Of a stretch of 64,000 nt of DNA, positions 16,817 to 25,327 are shown piece by piece (the stretch's first letter is position 1; each line of letters opens with the position of its first letter). The position numbers and the translations under genes are program-made. The notes under the pieces are model-generated. The model worked only from the letters and a program-made list of their open reading frames with translations. It ran no database searches and was not told where the DNA came from. Source of the stretch: JAEINY01 sp942490535 (GTDB lineage Bacteria; Bacteroidota; Bacteroidia; Bacteroidales; Marinilabiliaceae); the NCBI GenBank assembly GCA_942490535.1, contig CALNXQ010000005.1, positions 992,001 to 1,056,000 on the forward strand, given 5' to 3'.

Positions 16817-18061
16817 ATGAGCTCCTTAATAAATTATTTGTATGAATCTGCTGTGGTTCTGGGAACACAAACTCTATTTTATTGGTTAGTGTTACACCGT
16901 GAGAACTTGTTTCGATTTAACCGGTTTTATCTGCTGGCATCTCTATTGCTTGCTGCTTTTATACCGTTTTTAAAAATCCCTATCACGGTACCAGGCATGA
17001 CATCACCGGAGCCGTTTTCAAATGTCCTGGCGACGATTACCATTTATGCCGGGGTGGCCCGATACAATGTAGTGCCTTTTGTAGAGCAAATACCTGGTTT
17101 TAAATGGATTTATCTGATTGGAGCCGGTGGTTTACTTATTCGTTTAGGGATTGGGATTATCCGAGTAGGTGCTTTATCCGGTAAGGCATCGATAACTACT
17201 TATGAAGGATATAAGGTCGCTGACTTGCCTGGTCGGTTCAACCCTTTTTCTTTCTTTATGGTCATTTTTATGAATCGGTCGCTATATTCTGATCAGGATA
17301 GGGAGCAGATTCTGTTACATGAAATGGCACATGTTCGATTCAAGCATTCCTGGGATGTGCTTCTTCTTGAAGCTGTACTTATTGTGCAATGGTTCAATCC
17401 TTTTGCCTGGTTGTTGCGGAAACAGTTAAAGGAGTTGCATGAATTTCAGGTAGATCGCAAAGTTCTATTAAGTGGAACTTCGGTTGGTCGCTATAAAGAG
17501 TTGTTATTTTTTCAGTCAACAGGTGCCCGCTTGTTGCCTGTTAATAACCTCAATCAATCATTAACGCAAAAACGATTTAAAATGATGACAAATAATAGGT
17601 CCAGTAGATATGCGTTCCTAAAGATGGGAGCTGCAATGGTATTAATTGGTGGTATGATATTCGCATTTGCAAGTGAGATCTCATTGGCAGAAAACTCGGT
17701 TACTGATAGGGGTGTGAATCAATCCACCTCTCCACAAGAGGAACAGGTTTATGAAATGGTAGATGTCCTTCCGGAGTATGTGGGTGGGCAAACTAAAATG
17801 TTTGAATTCATCAGTTCCCAACTTAAGTATCCGGAAGTGGCTAAGAAAGAAGGAAAAACAGGTAAAGTTTTTGTTTCTTTTGTAATCAACAAACAAGGAA
17901 AAGTAACAAATCCGAAAATTACCAGGAGCTCCGGTCATAAGGAGCTCGATGAGGCAGCCATCAATGTGGTGGAGCTAATGCCAGCCTGGACGCCAGGAAA
18001 GCATGAAGGAAAGGTGGTTAATGTACGGTTTGTATTACCCATCAATTTTGCCTTAAAATAG
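16817..18061 (+). CDS. M56 (BlaR1-like) membrane metallopeptidase with TonB C-terminal domain
   Basis: 414 residues. The N-terminal part holds three to four TM helices; the peptidase motif HEMAH lies at about 168-172 with the downstream Glu of the M56 family in the following LKELHEFQVDR region; another TM at about 275-290 (AAMVLIGGMIFAFA); residues about 320-414 form a TonB_C domain (GGQTKMFEFISSQLKYPEVAKKEGKTGKV, ending NVRFVLPINFAL). It is the partner of the repressor 3 bases upstream. The sensor part is a TonB-like domain rather than a penicillin-binding one, so the signal is unlikely to be a beta-lactam. Confidence 0.9.
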   Translation: MSSLINYLYESAVVLGTQTLFYWLVLHRENLFRFNRFYLLASLLLAAFIPFLKIPITVPGMTSPEPFSNVLATITIYAGVARYNVVPFVEQIPGFKWIYLIGAGGLLIRLGIGIIRVGALSGKASITTYEGYKVADLPGRFNPFSFFMVIFMNRSLYSDQDREQILLHEMAHVRFKHSWDVLLLEAVLIVQWFNPFAWLLRKQLKELHEFQVDRKVLLSGTSVGRYKELLFFQSTGARLLPVNNLNQSLTQKRFKMMTNNRSSRYAFLKMGAAMVLIGGMIFAFASEISLAENSVTDRGVNQSTSPQEEQVYEMVDVLPEYVGGQTKMFEFISSQLKYPEVAKKEGKTGKVFVSFVINKQGKVTNPKITRSSGHKELDEAAINVVELMPAWTPGKHEGKVVNVRFVLPINFALK

Positions 18062-18068
18062 CATTTGT

Positions 18069-18097
18069 AGGCCTGCTTCAATGAACGGAGCAGGCCT
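18069..18097. terminator. hairpin between the M56 and TPR genes
   Basis: AGGCCTGCT (18069-18077) pairs perfectly with 18089-18097. It lies between convergent genes but lacks a T-run on either side, so it may be a weak terminator only. Confidence 0.45.
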
Positions 18098-18113
18098 CTG
18101 TATATACTGGCAA

Positions 18114-18761
18114 TTACTGGCAATGTTTTGAAATGTACATCCCTGCTTCACTCATTCCTAATCTTTGAGCCTCCAACCAATCGGCTTTGGCAGCCATTTT
18201 ATTTTTGCACATTAAATGACACATGCCCCGGTTAAAGAAGATATTTGCATTTTCAGGCTGAAAAGTAAGTGCTAGTGAATAATTAGAAATGGCCTCTTCA
18301 TATCGTTTGAGTTGGGCTAAACAATTGGCTCTATTAAAGTAATAGGCCCAGGTTAAACTAAAGTCCTCACCATTGATTTTATTTAGGTCCACTGCCTTAT
18401 TGTAGGCTGAAATGGCGGCCTCAAATTGGTTCGCCTTGTTGCGGGCATTTCCCAGATAGTACCACAGTTCGTCATCATCAGTAAATATGGCGACTGCTTT
18501 GGTTAAGTTAATAATGGCACTATCCAGCTTATTTTGCTGGGTATATGACTCATGCAGGTTGATATAGGCTGAGCGCAAGGTGGAATCGTATTCAATGGCT
18601 TTTGTTAAATGGCTTTCGGCTTCCTGATAATGTCCCTCATTGATTAGTTCCGTGGCCTTGTTATTAAGCTCCGCAGCCCGGTTGGCCATTTCCAGATTGA
18701 TTTGTGAAATAGCAGTCAGTGAAAATAGAGTGTAGAGAAAAGTGAGGGTTAGTGATTTCAT
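18114..18761 (-). CDS. TPR-repeat protein, exported
   Basis: 215 residues with a signal peptide (about 1-19). The rest is a run of about five tetratricopeptide repeats (for example NKATELINEGHYQEAESHLTKAIEYDS and YFNRANCLAQLKRYEEAISNYSLALTFQPE). TPR proteins act as scaffolds; no partner can be named. It stands between the two BlaI/M56 systems and is on the same strand as the second, separated from it by a terminator. Confidence 0.85.
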   Translation of the reverse strand: MKSLTLTFLYTLFSLTAISQINLEMANRAAELNNKATELINEGHYQEAESHLTKAIEYDSTLRSAYINLHESYTQQNKLDSAIINLTKAVAIFTDDDELWYYLGNARNKANQFEAAISAYNKAVDLNKINGEDFSLTWAYYFNRANCLAQLKRYEEAISNYSLALTFQPENANIFFNRGMCHLMCKNKMAAKADWLEAQRLGMSEAGMYISKHCQ

Positions 18762-18804
18762 TACACAAGTTAAGTTAAAACCATAAAATTAGTGTAATGT
18801 CATC

Positions 18805-18834
18805 AAAAAAGAGACCGGATGGGGTCTCTTTTTA
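18805..18834 (-). terminator. terminator of the second M56 gene
   Basis: A stem AAAAGAGACC / GGTCTCTTTT with a 7-base loop, flanked by A/T-runs on both strands, sits 24 bases past the M56 stop codon on the minus strand. Confidence 0.8.
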
Positions 18835-18857
18835 ATGTTCTAATCAAAAATATGGTT

Positions 18858-20924
18858 CTAATCTTCGTCCAGATTGGTTTCCGTTAGCATCATCGGAAAT
18901 TGCTTTCGGATATCTATTTGTAAAGATTTTGGCAGGTCATTATAAGGAATGTTGTATTTGCTCATCGCCAGATCATCGCGCATACTGTACATGGCGATGT
19001 ACGTGGCATCGGTATAGGATACGTATTGCCCAAAGGGCGTATTGTTATCATACTGAAGCACCATGATGAGTTTATTAGTTTTTGCAAGCCGTTTTTTTAA
19101 TTCGCTGATAAAATTTTGATCAGCACTTTTATTAACGGCACTGAAGTCCATTAGCTTATCTTCCGCTCGCAGCTCTTTTTGCTCATCCTCGGTGATATAT
19201 TCTGCCTCAAGAGGAGGGAGCAGTTTAGGAATAGCGGCTGCATGCTGTAATAGAACTGGCACTTTATGGTCGGAAGTATAACCGGCATAAGCAATTTTCA
19301 GCATCTGGTTATTCCGAAGTACTTGGTAGATCTGATACACCTTCTTCATGGGTACGTTTTTATCAATGTTCAGATTGACAACTAATAGCGGACGATCCAA
19401 TGCACTCCGGTTCGATTTGGCAGTGGTTATCAACTGTTCAAATTCATTGATACTGCCTTTAACACCATCCACTTCAAAGTAATTGATGCCAAGAATGACA
19501 TTGATCACCAATTCTTGTCGTTCCAGCATTTGGTAATGGGTAATCGCGGGTAAGTTAATTTTTTGATGTGTTTCACTGAGGAAGAGCTCCAGCGAGTTTG
19601 TAAAAGCTGTTTTTCGATATTTCACCGGGTCTTCGGGAGTCCACCATATGGTTAGTAAATTCCCGGAAGTTTTAATAGGTAATTTGAGTTCTTGATTTGG
19701 CCCGGTTTGCAGTTGCAGGTAATTGGTTGTAAAATCTACTTTATAATCCCGTACGGTATTGTTATCTAAAATACTAATGGTATTCTTAGCAATCGAAATC
19801 ATGGCGTATTTAGCTAAAATATCATCACTTTTCCACAGGCCCTCCAATGCTGGTTGATTCATTTTAAAGGTGATGGGAGAATAGTTCGAAAACCGTAAAG
19901 TCGGACTGCTAATGGTTAGATTGGTAAAGAGGAAAAGCAAGGCGATGGTTGCCGGTATAGGCACTAAGGCTTTCAGTTTCGCTTGGAAACCGGATTTTAT
20001 TTTTGTCATCATCGTTATGCGTTTTTTTATGGATATAAGGTTGAAATTATTCACCAATTCTACTGAGCGGATACTGATCAATTGGCTCAACAGCAGGGTT
20101 TGATAATCAAATAACTCAAATCCGCTGTTCACGACTGTGTCATCGGCGATGAACTCATTGTTAATTTTAATGGCTTTTTGCACTTGCCATACCAATGGAT
20201 TATACCATTGAAAAATGACCAATACCTGGGCGATTAGTAAATCGATGGAGTGGCTCTGGTAGATGTGCACCCGTTCGTGTGCCATAATCTTTTCAAACTC
20301 GGGGAGGTCAATTACTTTTTCATGTATAAATACATAGCGGAAGAATGAAAAAGGAGGAACTTCCTCGGGCATGAGGACGATTTTAATACCCAGTCGTTCA
20401 ACAACCGGATATTTTAACAGTTGCCACAATAATGCGGTTACTAATACAAAAAAGCGGACTAGAAAAAATCCGACACCTACAGCATAAATCACTACTATCC
20501 ATTGCAGCACGCTCCATCTTTTAGCTGTTTCACCATTATCATTTAATGATGCTATAGCTAAGTTTGTTGCGTACAAAGATCTTGTGTCGGAACGATCAAA
20601 CGTTTCCCAATTTCCTTCAAAAACCGCTCTGGGTAGCCCGTTTTCATAATAAGTTGTGAAATCAGGGTCGGAGAGCGCAATGAGGCGTTCATAATAGTTT
20701 CTGAATTTCCCAATTTCCACCAATGTAGGTTCAAGCTTCTGATGGGCTTTTACTCTTAGATTGACATGTACCAAAGGGATTGTCAATGACAAAAAGATGA
20801 TGCCAATCAGATAGTAACGATTGAATGTGAAATAGGTCTCTTTTCGAAAAAAGAGATGGTATAACACAAAAAGAACAGACAGACATAAGCCTGATTCAAT
20901 CAAGTAAAGAATGAACTTGAGCAT
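18858..20924 (-). CDS. M56 (BlaR1-like) membrane metallopeptidase with long periplasmic extension
   Basis: 688 residues. TM helices lie at about 5-22, 36-53 and 140-170; the peptidase motif HERVH is at about 216-220, followed by a region WQVQKAIKINNEFIADD with the third ligand; a TM helix at about 318-340 (ALVPIPATIALLFLF). The remaining 340 residues form a presumably periplasmic extension with no family I recognise; no TonB_C domain is seen, unlike its paralog at 16.8 kb. The BlaI-type gene lies 178 bases upstream on the same strand. Confidence 0.87.
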   Translation of the reverse strand: MLKFILYLIESGLCLSVLFVLYHLFFRKETYFTFNRYYLIGIIFLSLTIPLVHVNLRVKAHQKLEPTLVEIGKFRNYYERLIALSDPDFTTYYENGLPRAVFEGNWETFDRSDTRSLYATNLAIASLNDNGETAKRWSVLQWIVVIYAVGVGFFLVRFFVLVTALLWQLLKYPVVERLGIKIVLMPEEVPPFSFFRYVFIHEKVIDLPEFEKIMAHERVHIYQSHSIDLLIAQVLVIFQWYNPLVWQVQKAIKINNEFIADDTVVNSGFELFDYQTLLLSQLISIRSVELVNNFNLISIKKRITMMTKIKSGFQAKLKALVPIPATIALLFLFTNLTISSPTLRFSNYSPITFKMNQPALEGLWKSDDILAKYAMISIAKNTISILDNNTVRDYKVDFTTNYLQLQTGPNQELKLPIKTSGNLLTIWWTPEDPVKYRKTAFTNSLELFLSETHQKINLPAITHYQMLERQELVINVILGINYFEVDGVKGSINEFEQLITTAKSNRSALDRPLLVVNLNIDKNVPMKKVYQIYQVLRNNQMLKIAYAGYTSDHKVPVLLQHAAAIPKLLPPLEAEYITEDEQKELRAEDKLMDFSAVNKSADQNFISELKKRLAKTNKLIMVLQYDNNTPFGQYVSYTDATYIAMYSMRDDLAMSKYNIPYNDLPKSLQIDIRKQFPMMLTETNLDED

Positions 20925-21102
20925 GGAAATGGCTTCAATACTAAAAAATTAAGAGCTAATGCATGTAGTATCAGATTAAACTGAATGGAGTAAGGGTTTA
21001 GAATTCAGTGAAAAATAACTGAAAACTGACCAGGATCAGGCAATTGGTTGTTAATTTTTACAAGTGCTAAATCAACTAGGAAACGTTGACAGGCACCACA
21101 AA

Positions 21103-21483
21103 TTAATCTTTATTTTTCTTGTTTTTCTTTATCTCCTCCAGCATTTTCATCACTTCATCTACTTCATCGAAGCTGAGGTCTTTATTTTCTGAGAAATAAT
21201 TGACCACCTGTTTAAAGGAGTTGCTGAAATAATCCTTTACCAGCCTGTTAAGCTGGCTTTTTCGGTATTCTTCCCTGGATATTAACGGATAATATTGATG
21301 GGTATTACCGAAGGTGTGAAAGCCAACAATCTCTTTTTTTACAAGCACCCGCACGATGGTAGATACGGAATTGTAAGGTGGTTGAGGGTCGGGGAACTGT
21401 TGTTGGATGTCTTTTATAAATCCTTTTTCCAGATCCCAGAGGAACTGCATGATTTTTTCTTCCGCTTTTGTAAGAGTAACCAT
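21103..21483 (-). CDS. BlaI/MecI/CopY-family transcriptional repressor (second copy)
   Basis: 126 residues, paralogous to the repressor at 16.4 kb: LTKAEEKIMQFLWDLEKGFIKDIQQQF, then PPYNSVSTIVRVLVKKEIVGFHTFGNTHQYYPLI. The C-terminus is Lys/Asn-rich. It probably controls itself and the M56 gene downstream through the ACTTA-N4-TAAGT dyads in front of it. The different recognition helix sequences (YNTISTIVRILESKG versus YNSVSTIVRVLVKKE) fit the different operator sequences of the two systems. Confidence 0.92.
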   Translation of the reverse strand: MVTLTKAEEKIMQFLWDLEKGFIKDIQQQFPDPQPPYNSVSTIVRVLVKKEIVGFHTFGNTHQYYPLISREEYRKSQLNRLVKDYFSNSFKQVVNYFSENKDLSFDEVDEVMKMLEEIKKNKKNKD

Positions 21484-21511
21484 AGCAAATTGAGTTAATT
21501 GATCAGTACAC

Positions 21512-21575
21512 CAAACTTACAACTTATTTTTAAGTTTGTCAACTTAAAAATAAGTTAAAAAACTTAAGTTTAAGT
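21512..21575 (-). promoter_or_regulatory. three-dyad operator and promoter of the second BlaI/M56 operon
   Basis: Three copies of ACTTA-N4-TAAGT lie at 21522-21535, 21542-21555 and 21562-21575, exactly 20 bp apart centre to centre (two helical turns, same face). On the minus strand the -7 box TAAGTTTG is at 21512-21519 and a TTG -33 element lies 20 bases further up, so the first dyad fills the spacer and the others extend upstream. Confidence 0.8.
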
Positions 21576-21661
21576 TCTGACAGGTGATTACATCGCTGTA
21601 TAGCCATTTATCAGTAATACTCAGGGGGTGATTTTTTTTCGGACAAGTGATTTTATTTGAT

Positions 21662-21669
21662 TATATTTG
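21662..21669 (+). promoter_or_regulatory. -7 promoter box of the interrupted DUF2007 gene
   Basis: TATATTTG matches TAnnTTTG and lies 26 bases before the ATG at 21696. Confidence 0.45.
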
Positions 21670-22632
21670 AGATAGTTCCCTTGAGTTGAATAAAAATGAA
21701 AAGTATGAGAGCAAATTATAATGAGGCAGACATCATGGTTATTTTTTCAGGAAGTCCCTTTGATGCGAGTATTGTTAAAGAAATTTTGGTTGATCATGGT
21801 ATTAATGCCTTCACCCGAAATGAATTGATGGGTACGATTGCCCCCTGGCACGTGTCCGCCGGGGGTATCGATCCTGTGGAAGTGGAGATACTTAAAAAAG
21901 AGGCTCTCTCTAAAAATGAGTGGGTAGTTTGTATTTATGTTAGTTTGTGAAAATTTCTGTTTAACGAGTTGAGATCAATATCACCTGTTAATAGGTACGC
22001 TATGATTTTGAAATTTTTAGCCAGCTTATATCCTCGCGCTTTCGATTTAGCAGCTTGAATAATTGAGTTAAGTCCTTCCAGTATTCCATTGTTGATTTGA
22101 CTATGCCACCATCCGAGAACACCATCCCAATGCCTCTTTATTGTATATGCAACTTCCTTAATAGGCTCTAATCGACTGTGAGTAGCCCAGAAATACCACT
22201 TTTGAAGTTTGAACTGGAATTCTTCAAATGAATCCGAATTGTAAATCTCCTGAAAGTTTTCACGGATGTGCATGGCCCTTATAGTTTTCAGATTGATTTT
22301 TGACATCTTCAATTCCTGGAGTATTGAAAGTTGTTTGGGAGTTAGATTGGCATTATTTTTAAGAAAAATGAATTTCGTTTTCTTCAACACATCTTGCTCC
22401 TTTACCTCCTGAATACGTACTTTGTTTACGGCATCATTGATAATCTTCATAATATGAAATTTATCAAATGTAATTTGAGCGTTTGGCAGATTGTCTTTAA
22501 CGCCTTTAATAAAGGCTTTGGACATATCAGAACTCACATCAGTAATATGCTCTGATCGGCCTCCATGGGTGGTTAGAAAGTCTACAAAATCGTCAATTGT
22601 TTTACTGTCTTTCCCTTCGGTAATATAAACTA

Positions 22633-24633
22633 CTAATAATTCTGAGATGCAATATGCTTAAAATCAGCTAGTATTTTTGCCCAAATGGACTATGTAACTT
22701 AAAATATCACAATACAACAAGGTGTGTAGCAATTACATACGACCCAGATGGGGAGTCTGCGTTTTTCATGCCACACTTTTGAGTTCCCTTCTTTCACATA
22801 TTAGCCTCTTCACCATGTGCATCGCCTCTGGTTTTCGCATCGCCTGTATTTGCATTTCCATGGTATCCGCATTAATAATCTCTGCTAAAACTACCATTAC
22901 CTTAATAAATATTTCCCAGATTGTCTCAGCGAGCGTGGCTTCTATCAACTCATCGGATACATCCTTGAATATCTCACCAAAGCTCTGCTGATGGTTCATG
23001 CGCTTAAAAAACACAAGCATGATATGCTGAATCATAGACAGTGTAGTGTCTGCAATTTGAGCATCAAAATCACTTGAATGGGAACCTCCCAAGTGTAGAT
23101 ATTGCTTACACTCCTTGAAAAACACTTCAATACTCCAACGCAATTTGTATACTTCCATTACCTTCGTGAAGGTCATGCTTAAATCATTTGTTACCAGCAG
23201 CCTCCATGTACCATTGCCCCCAAACTTTACAAGAAACAAGTCAACACGTATGTCTGCATATACAACTGGTATTTTAATATAGTGAGCCTTAAGCTTCCGG
23301 CTGTACTTTGCTTGCCGGTTTCTCATTTTAAGCAGCGTATGGATATTGTACTTTTTCCCATCGGAAACAAGTGTGTATGTGGCATTTCCCATTTTAGCCA
23401 TGGATAATAGTTTGACTCCTTTTGTAGCCATATCATTGACTGTTAAGAGCAGTTCTTTGCAGAAAAACCATGTATCGGTCAGGACATAATCTGGTACAAA
23501 TCCTTTTTTTACGGCTTGTTTTAGCATGGTGACAAGCATGTCGATTTTACTGATATCTGCTTCTTTGGCGCGCTTGCTGCCACAGCTGCCTGCTGCTCTC
23601 TTTTTCTTGAATTGTTTTGCTTTTTCCTTTCTATTTAAACCATAGGTGGGATTGGTCTTTGCTATTTTATCCCGTTCCTGTTTTAACTTCTCCTGTTGAG
23701 TTTTTTTCTCCTGTAATAGCTTTTCATAGGAAGCAACCTTTTGCATTGCTTTTTCTTCTGCATTGGCTGCATTGATAAGCCGGTTCAGGTTTGTTCTAGT
23801 TGGAGTATTCTCCGTAATAGCCTTGTGTTTGTTAACTGCCGTTTGTTTTCGCTCAAGTGCTTGTTGAGCATTGGTTAAATTAACATTTGCTTTTTGCTCA
23901 GCCCGTACGGATTGTTTATGGGCATCGGTTGCTTTTTTTAGCTTACTTCCCTTTTCTCTGTGAAGGCTGAAACTGACAGGTATGAAACTTCCGCCATCCC
24001 AGAAACCAAGAACTAACAACTTAAAGCCCAAAATATAAGTATTGGTCACATGATCATGTATCATACTCACTTTCTCCATTTTCTTGCCAGTCTTTTTTAA
24101 CGGTGAGTCATCGGCAATAAGTGCAGTTATACCTTCTTTTTGCAAAGATGGCCGGTTGCTAATTAGCCATCGAAAATGATGTGCTGTCAGTATCAAAAGC
24201 TGATGCCAGTTGATGTATTCATTATTCTTGGCAGAATAATAAGCATCCTTATTAACACCTTGTTTCTGGATGGTTAGCTTAAAAACATTACTGACTCCCT
24301 GAAGTGACATTAAGATTAAACAGCACAGAAGATCAGATAAATTATGCCCTCTGTTTTTGAGTGAATCGAAAGCGGATAGCTGTTTCTTTATGGCAAATAA
24401 ACTCATAACACTTTCCAGTTTACTTTCAATTCCGCTTTCTTCATTTATGATCGTGGTAAGCTCTCCTTTAAATTTAGTATTTTTGTTTTGCTGCATGATC
24501 TTGCTTGTTTTTGTATTTTACTTGTTAACAGACTTAAAATTAACAAAATACAATCAGAAAATGCAGCTTTTTTTGTGATTTTTTCGTTTTATTTTACCTG
24601 ATATTCAGGTAGTTCGCAACTCAGAAATGTGAG
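22633..24633 (-). mobile_element. IS4-family insertion sequence, copy B (2001 bp), nested
   Basis: Reverse-oriented copy of the 2001-bp element, ending CTAATAATTCTGAG at 22633 and ...CTCAGAAATGTGAG at 24633. The flanking direct repeat is TAAACTA (22626-22632 and 24634-24640), 7 bp by the same ends that give 8 bp for copies A and C; counting the shared terminal C it is TAAACTAC. It interrupts the ISL3 transposase. Confidence 0.93.
22766..24496 (-). CDS. IS4-family DDE transposase, copy B
   Basis: 576 residues, identical to copy A except for Thr in place of Ala in NADTMEMQ (base 22864). The catalytic motifs IADDSP, VLTDTWFF and YKLRWSIEVFFKECK are intact, so the gene should be functional. Confidence 0.93.
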   Translation of the reverse strand: MQQNKNTKFKGELTTIINEESGIESKLESVMSLFAIKKQLSAFDSLKNRGHNLSDLLCCLILMSLQGVSNVFKLTIQKQGVNKDAYYSAKNNEYINWHQLLILTAHHFRWLISNRPSLQKEGITALIADDSPLKKTGKKMEKVSMIHDHVTNTYILGFKLLVLGFWDGGSFIPVSFSLHREKGSKLKKATDAHKQSVRAEQKANVNLTNAQQALERKQTAVNKHKAITENTPTRTNLNRLINAANAEEKAMQKVASYEKLLQEKKTQQEKLKQERDKIAKTNPTYGLNRKEKAKQFKKKRAAGSCGSKRAKEADISKIDMLVTMLKQAVKKGFVPDYVLTDTWFFCKELLLTVNDMATKGVKLLSMAKMGNATYTLVSDGKKYNIHTLLKMRNRQAKYSRKLKAHYIKIPVVYADIRVDLFLVKFGGNGTWRLLVTNDLSMTFTKVMEVYKLRWSIEVFFKECKQYLHLGGSHSSDFDAQIADTTLSMIQHIMLVFFKRMNHQQSFGEIFKDVSDELIEATLAETIWEIFIKVMVVLAEIINADTMEMQIQAMRKPEAMHMVKRLICERRELKSVA

Positions 24634-25327
24634 TAAACTACTTTACGCGTCAATAAATTCACAAAAAGGGTAATGTAGTCATGGTGTTTAGCCTTAGATG
24701 TCTCGTCCAGACCTAACATGTTTAGATCAGATAGATCCATTTGATCTACGGCTTCGTCGATATACCTCTCCAGCATATCCCAGAGCTTATCATCACTTAC
24801 GCCAGCTATTTGTGACACTTTTAACACGGGCATCGCAGTACATAACTGAAGGAGTAATGCTTCGAAGAGTAGGGTAAACCCATTCATTTTTCCTTGCCAA
24901 GGTGTTTGAATCATTCGAATGCTGTTATCCTCTCTCTTAACTCGGGGGACTCTCGCATGGAGGTAACATTCATGCTGAAAAAAATTTAGATGTCGCCATG
25001 TCTTGTTAACCGTGTCGTATGCTTTTCCTTTTCCCGTAGTCCCATCTTCAAGAGTATATTCGAATTCACTACCTCGTTCAAAGTCTATGTGAATATCAAG
25101 CTTCTGCTTCTCAACGTCAAAATCAACTGATGAGATAATCCAGGGACTGGTAATATTTAATGCTAATTCGAATAATTCTTGGGTAAACATACGCTGACTT
25201 TAATATGAAAATACGAAGCTACATAATAAATCAATTACCCATTCTTTTTTAGAAGGAACCAAAAAAGATCAGGAGTTGGCCTCCCAATTGATTGAAGCTT
25301 ATAAAAGCTCCAAAAGGAGCTAGGGTG

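Larger units (their letters stand above)
21935..25190 (-). pseudogene. ISL3-family transposase, split by IS4-family copy B
   Basis: The N-terminal part lies at 24634-25190 (YLHARVPRVKR, then GVSDDKLWDMLERYIDEAV and LNMLGLDETSKAKHHDYIT) and the C-terminal part at 21935-22632 (YITEGKDSKTIDDFVDFL, ITDVSSDMSKAFIKGV, then the FHIMKIIN, HSRLEPIKEVA and EGLNSIIQAAKSKARGYK blocks of ISL3 transposases). Deleting copy B and one 7-bp repeat joins them in frame (RKVVYITEG) to give 415 residues, the normal length with no other lesion. The element therefore was intact until copy B arrived. Confidence 0.9.
21902..25260 (-). mobile_element. ISL3-family insertion sequence, interrupted by an IS4-family copy
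   Basis: Ends: left GGCTCTCTCTAAAAATGAG at 21902; right end (reverse complement from 25260) GGTTCCTTCTAAAAAAGAATGGG, a clear imperfect inverted repeat. Perfect 8-bp target duplication AAAAAAGA at 21894-21901 and 25261-25268. Without the nested 2001-bp element and its 7-bp repeat the length is 1351 bp, usual for ISL3. It carries one transposase gene on the minus strand. Confidence 0.92.
21696..25323 (+). pseudogene. DUF2007-like small protein gene, split by an ISL3-family insertion
   Basis: The 5' part (21696-21901) encodes MKSMRANYNEADIMVIFSG and continues through NELMGTIAPWHVSAGGIDPVEVEILKK, the pattern of DUF2007 putative signal-transducing proteins. The frame then runs into the insertion and stops at 21950. 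Removing the insertion and one copy of its 8-bp target repeat joins 21901 to 25269 in frame and restores ...VEILKKDQELASQLIEAYKSSKRS and a stop at 25321-25323, an 86-residue protein. The function of the family is not established. The product made now would lack its C-terminal helix and carry 16 foreign residues. Confidence 0.88.
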
